Source: Candidatus Latescibacterota bacterium
GTDB taxonomy: Bacteria; Latescibacterota; UBA2968; UBA8231
Length of the DNA stretch: 15,307 nucleotides
NCBI GenBank assembly: GCA_021295675.1
Contig: JAGWBY010000108.1
Location: forward strand, 1 to 15,307
Reading direction: 5' to 3'
Shown: positions 12,576-15,307 of the stretch, piece by piece
How positions within the stretch are numbered: the first letter of the stretch is position 1
Layout of the letters: each line of letters opens with the position of its first letter
The notes under the pieces: model-generated
The model's database searches: none
What the model was told of the DNA's origin: nothing
Seen by the model: only the letters and a program-made list of their open reading frames with translations
Position numbers and translations under genes: made by a program

Positions 12576-14000
12576 ATGCGACAGCAGCGCACCATCTACT
12601 TTAACGACGCTCGGCACTACTACCTTTTTGCCTTTGAGCCGCCGATGGCGCTCGAAGATGCTTGGGTGCCAATAGACGAAGTCGCGGGCACGGGGGTGGA
12701 TACTTTTGCCTACGGGGTCGAGCGCGGCGACGGGCTTTTTTATCCATCGCGGGTGGGAATGATGTTCGGAGCGGATATCCAGCCCTTTGAACAGGCCGCC
12801 TATTGGCGCACTTGGCACAACATGCAGAGCCTGATCGAGCGCGGGCTCGACCCGCTGACGGTGCTCATCGACCGGGCACATGATCATAGCATGGACTTCT
12901 GGGCCAGCTTGCGGATGGCCGCCTACGGGAATATGGAGCCGGCCTACAGGCTGGCTGATGGCGGTGGCGGGGCGCACATCTTGCAAGTGGTCGAGGAGCT
13001 GGCGACCGAGTACGAAACCGATGGCGTTGAGTTGGACTTTGCCCTGCCGGGCGGAGGGCCGCGCATTTTGCGGGAGGAGGATGTGGAGGCGACGACGCCC
13101 ATTTTGACCGATTACGTAGAGCAGCTCGCCGAGCGGGTGCGCGGGCAGCAGTCGAGCGTGGTCGGAGCGCGGGTGTTGCCCACCGAGGAGATGAACTTGG
13201 CGCAGGGCTTGGACGTGCGGACGTGGCTAGAGCGCGGGTTAGTGGATTTCTTGGTGCCGATCCGCTACGGCTATATGATCCTCGATGGGGACATGCCGAT
13301 AGATTGGCTGGTCGAGGCCGCGCACGCGGCCGACGCGGCGGTCTATGGCACCTTACAGCCCTACGTATCTGATGAATCGGTTGGGGCCGAGCGGGTTTGC
13401 CCTTCTCCGGCCCAACTGCGGGCAGCGGCGGCGAGTCTGTTGGATCGGGGCTGTGACGGGTTGTACGCGTGGTTTATGCCCTGGCCTTTAGGAGACCGGG
13501 AGCGCAGCGCGCTGAGCGAACTGGGCAGTCGGGATCTGATGCAGGAGAAGGACAAGCACTACGTGTTGGCGCGGCGGTCGGCGGATGAGGAAAACCAGTA
13601 CCCAGTGGCACTGCCGGTGGAGATCGCAGCCGACGACCGGGCACAGCGTACCATCCCCTTTTACTTGGCCGACGACGCACAAGAAGGCCGCGTCAGTCAG
13701 GTGCTGTTGCGGATCAGGATCGTCGATCTGGTCTCGGACGACCGCTTGGAAATCGCGCTCAACGGCCAGTCGCTGCAAGGGGAGATATGCCGCCGCGAGT
13801 ACGGCTATGAGGTCGTCCCGTATCAGGGCATGTGGCTGATTTTCGACTTACAGGAGGTGCGGCCGCAGCAGGGGGCGAACCGCTTGGAGATTGCGCTGGT
13901 GGAGCGACCGGACGATTTGGTGAGTCCGCTGAGAGTCGCAGATGTGGAAGTCGAGGTGAAGTACCATCCCTTGCCGACGGGCTCGAAACGAAGGATCTGA
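12576..14000 (+). CDS. Glycosyl-hydrolase-like TIM-barrel protein (family-10-like/GHL type)
   Basis: The protein has 474 residues and starts at an ATG with a very strong ribosome site (GAGGAGG, 12562-12568). The first 330 or so residues look like a beta/alpha barrel: YLFAFEPP and GVDTFAYGVERGDGLFYPSR near the front, DHSMDFWASLRMA, then TDGVELDFALPGGGPRIL with acidic E152 and D154 at the strand end. VDFLVPIRYGYM and GCDGLYAWFMPWP follow further on. The DGVELDF element recalls hypothetical hydrolases related to glycosyl-hydrolase-like family 10. A beta-rich tail (about 355-465: RIRIVDLV, LEIALNGQ, NRLEIALVER) may be a sugar-binding sandwich. No signal peptide is seen. The Gfo/Idh/MocA gene 39 bp downstream suggests a shared sugar pathway. 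The substrate is unknown and the family assignment tentative. Confidence 0.6.
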   Translation: MRQQRTIYFNDARHYYLFAFEPPMALEDAWVPIDEVAGTGVDTFAYGVERGDGLFYPSRVGMMFGADIQPFEQAAYWRTWHNMQSLIERGLDPLTVLIDRAHDHSMDFWASLRMAAYGNMEPAYRLADGGGGAHILQVVEELATEYETDGVELDFALPGGGPRILREEDVEATTPILTDYVEQLAERVRGQQSSVVGARVLPTEEMNLAQGLDVRTWLERGLVDFLVPIRYGYMILDGDMPIDWLVEAAHAADAAVYGTLQPYVSDESVGAERVCPSPAQLRAAAASLLDRGCDGLYAWFMPWPLGDRERSALSELGSRDLMQEKDKHYVLARRSADEENQYPVALPVEIAADDRAQRTIPFYLADDAQEGRVSQVLLRIRIVDLVSDDRLEIALNGQSLQGEICRREYGYEVVPYQGMWLIFDLQEVRPQQGANRLEIALVERPDDLVSPLRVADVEVEVKYHPLPTGSKRRI

Positions 14001-14039
14001 GCCCAGAGGAACAGATTCGTTGCTTCAAGACAAGGCTAC

Positions 14040-15002
14040 ATGGAACAGGACGAAATGCTGAACATTGCGGTAGTCGGAGCCGGAAACATAGCCCAGAGGC
14101 ACCTGAAAGTGCTCACCGGCCTTCGCGAGGGGTGTGTGACGACGCTTGTGGACAGCAATCCTCGCGTTCTGGAAGAGACTGGAGCGCGGTTCGGCGTGTC
14201 GAATCGCCTGAACTCGCACGAGAGCCTGCTGGAAGGAAATCGGCCCGACGCCGTTTTCGTTCTCGTGAGTGTCCTCCAGGTCGCCGCGGTCGCCGCAGAC
14301 TTCATTCGGTCCGGGATCCCGACCTTTCTGGAAAAGCCTCCTGGCCTCTATACGTCCCAGACCCGTGCGCTGGCCGATCTGGCGCGAGCGGTGGGTACGC
14401 CGGCGATGGTGGGCGTGAATCGGCGGTTCTATTCCACGCTTCTCAAGGGCAGGGAGCTGATCCTCGAATCCGGACCGGTACAAAGCGTCACTGTGGACGC
14501 CCACGAAGATATCCAGCGGGTCCGGGAAAACCCGAAATTTCCGCAAGAGGTCCTGAAACGCTGGAGCGTAGCAAACGGCATCCACGCCTTGGACCTGTTG
14601 CGATTCTTCGGCGGTGACGTGGTGAGCGTCCAGCCGATGCACCGTACTGTGGAAGGTCCCATGCCGGACTGTTGTTCGGCGCTGTTGACCTTCGCCGGCG
14701 GGGCTGTTGGGCGTGCCTCTATGGACTGGTTCGCTCCGGGAGGGCACCGCGTGGAGGTGCGCGGCAATGGGGTTACCTTCACGTCCGCTCTTGGGCTAGC
14801 CGCAACCTTGAGACGCAGGGGCGGACAGCCGGAGAACGTCGAAGGGGATGACATCGATCGCCGCTACAACCCGGGATTTTATCAGCAGGATCGCACGTTC
14901 TTGAGATGGGTCCAGGATGGAGGCGCACTTCCGTTCCCAGCCTGTAGTCTGGACGACGCGGTGCAGACGATGGAGATGATTGACGCCATCTCGGGGACAT
15001 GA
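14040..15002 (+). CDS. Gfo/Idh/MocA family oxidoreductase
   Basis: The protein has 320 residues from ATG 14040; an alternative ATG at 14055, giving MLNIAVVGAGNIAQRH directly, also has a ribosome site (AGGA) and may be the true start. The N-terminal Rossmann fold shows G13-A-G15-N-I-A18 for NAD(P) and E98-K99-P100, the EKP motif of the family. The C-terminal alpha/beta domain has ANGIHALDLLRFFGG with H182 and D185 at the usual catalytic positions, and SMDWFAPGGHRVEVRGNG. Members oxidise or reduce hydroxyl groups of sugars, inositols and related compounds in the cytoplasm. Length is slightly below the common 330-380 residues but no domain is missing. It is probably co-transcribed with the hydrolase-like gene upstream, 39 bp away. 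Confidence 0.9.
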   Translation: MEQDEMLNIAVVGAGNIAQRHLKVLTGLREGCVTTLVDSNPRVLEETGARFGVSNRLNSHESLLEGNRPDAVFVLVSVLQVAAVAADFIRSGIPTFLEKPPGLYTSQTRALADLARAVGTPAMVGVNRRFYSTLLKGRELILESGPVQSVTVDAHEDIQRVRENPKFPQEVLKRWSVANGIHALDLLRFFGGDVVSVQPMHRTVEGPMPDCCSALLTFAGGAVGRASMDWFAPGGHRVEVRGNGVTFTSALGLAATLRRRGGQPENVEGDDIDRRYNPGFYQQDRTFLRWVQDGGALPFPACSLDDAVQTMEMIDAISGT

Positions 15003-15036
15003 TGCACCGACGCGCCCCTCGGCCGTCTTGCATGCC

Positions 15037-15066
15037 TTGACATGATAAATCCCTTCTCCATATAAT
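15037..15066 (+). promoter_or_regulatory. Consensus sigma70 promoter (TTGACA-N18-TATAAT)
   Basis: The -35 box TTGACA (15037-15042) and -10 box TATAAT (15061-15066) both match consensus perfectly, with an 18-base spacer. Transcription would begin near 15073. No protein-coding frame starts downstream before the terminators, so the product would be an RNA. Confidence 0.8.
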
Positions 15067-15072
15067 TGGCCT

Positions 15073-15264
15073 GCCATGCAAGCGAACAACTGCCACCTGT
15101 TATCCATTGCCCTGCGCGTAGGCATCGAATTGAGCCGCATGCGAGGCTCCACTGGGGCCTCGCACAGGATAGGTATGCCCACGCCGCTCTGAAGAGGCCA
15201 AGCTAAGATATTTATAAACAATGAGTTGTATAATTTAGCCGGGAGCCTCGTTCCCGGCTTTTTT
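15073..15264 (+). ncRNA. Candidate structured small RNA, about 190 nt
   Basis: The segment lies between a perfect consensus promoter and an intrinsic terminator and holds no plausible coding frame. Its core folds into a rod: GCGT-A-GGCAT (15116-15125) pairs with ATGCC-C-ACGC (15175-15184). Inside this is a hairpin of 11 pairs whose arms run TGCGAGGC (15140-15147) to GCCTCGCA (15157-15164), extended by three more pairs around an ACT loop. An AT-rich stretch (15202-15236) leads to the terminator. Size, rod shape and strong promoter would fit a housekeeping or regulatory RNA such as 6S RNA. I do not see enough of the 6S bubble or conserved bases to name it. The RNA ends are inferred from the signals. 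Confidence 0.5.
15237..15264 (+). terminator. Intrinsic terminator 1
   Basis: Perfect 8-bp stem AGCCGGGA (15237-15244) and TCCCGGCT (15252-15259) with a 7-base loop, followed by a run of six T including the last stem base. Confidence 0.9.
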
Positions 15265-15275
15265 ATGACTTTCAG

Positions 15276-15307
15276 AGACCGCGGGCTTATTGTCTGCGGT
15301 CTTTTTT
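15276..15307 (+). terminator. Intrinsic terminator 2
   Basis: Stem AGACCGC (15276-15282) and GCGGTCT (15296-15302) around a 13-base loop, followed by TTTTT to the end of the window. It is in tandem with the first terminator, 11 bp apart, as a back-up for the same transcript or for the operon upstream. Confidence 0.85.

Noticed and set aside
14025..14747. 240-codon minus-strand frame opposite the Gfo/Idh/MocA gene
   Set aside because: A shadow frame; the plus strand carries GAGNIA, EKP and the catalytic histidine.
15066..15201. TTGGCCT/AGGCCAA as the closing stem of a 6S RNA
   Set aside because: The 5' arm overlaps the -10 box and lies before the expected transcription start, so most of it would not be in the RNA; the 6S name is therefore not supported.
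1..15307. CRISPR arrays, tRNA and rRNA genes
   Set aside because: No regularly spaced repeats, no cloverleaf with a T-arm GTTCRA context, and no rRNA-like conserved blocks were found on reading both strands.

Overview
The window looks like a bacterial chromosome segment of mosaic composition from an uncultured or environmental lineage. A family-level placement cannot be made from sequence alone. The mix of mandelate-racemase-like and Gfo/Idh/MocA enzymes, tandem DUF5069-like domains and a family-10-like sugar hydrolase resembles gene content of groups such as Latescibacterota or Poribacteria, but this is a low-confidence impression. Shine-Dalgarno sites are clear, GTG and TTG starts occur, and sigma70-type promoter and intrinsic terminator signals are present.

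Layout: (1) 1-973, AT-richer, holds the end of a TcmP-like gene and a complete DUF5131 three-Cys protein, a known partner pair. (2) 1003-3960 is a GC-rich plus-strand operon: mandelate racemase/enolase-superfamily enzyme, aldo/keto reductase, and a tandem DUF5069-like protein. (3) 3987-5366, minus strand and convergent, is an exported-type 5'-nucleotidase of the UshA family. (4) 5457-12279 is an accessory block whose genes, apart from one insertion sequence, all read on the minus strand: a zinc-ribbon/ankyrin protein, a consensus integron-type attC site with a remnant cassette ORF upstream of it, the first codons of a short-chain dehydrogenase cut off by an IS256-family element, a broken carbon-nitrogen hydrolase, a 2'-5' RNA ligase-like 2H phosphoesterase, a possible frameshifted small membrane protein, a Nudix protein lacking the core of its Nudix box, a second attC-like boundary, a nucleotidyltransferase, an intact Nudix hydrolase, and a translationally coupled pair of small unknown genes. 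(5) 12576-15002 returns to GC-rich plus-strand metabolic genes: a glycosyl-hydrolase-like TIM-barrel protein and a Gfo/Idh/MocA oxidoreductase. (6) 15037-15307 carries a consensus promoter, a strongly folding segment and two tandem intrinsic terminators, read here as a candidate structured small RNA of about 190 nt.

Regions 2 and 5 suggest catabolism of sugars or sugar acids (dehydratase, reductase, hydrolase, dehydrogenase). Region 4 looks like a decaying gene-cassette region: one strong attC, one degenerate attC-like boundary, cassette-type small enzymes acting on nucleotides or RNA, and at least four lesions (IS truncation without target duplication, an out-of-frame deletion, an in-frame catalytic-motif deletion, and a duplicated 30-bp Nudix gene scrap). 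No integrase gene is in the window.
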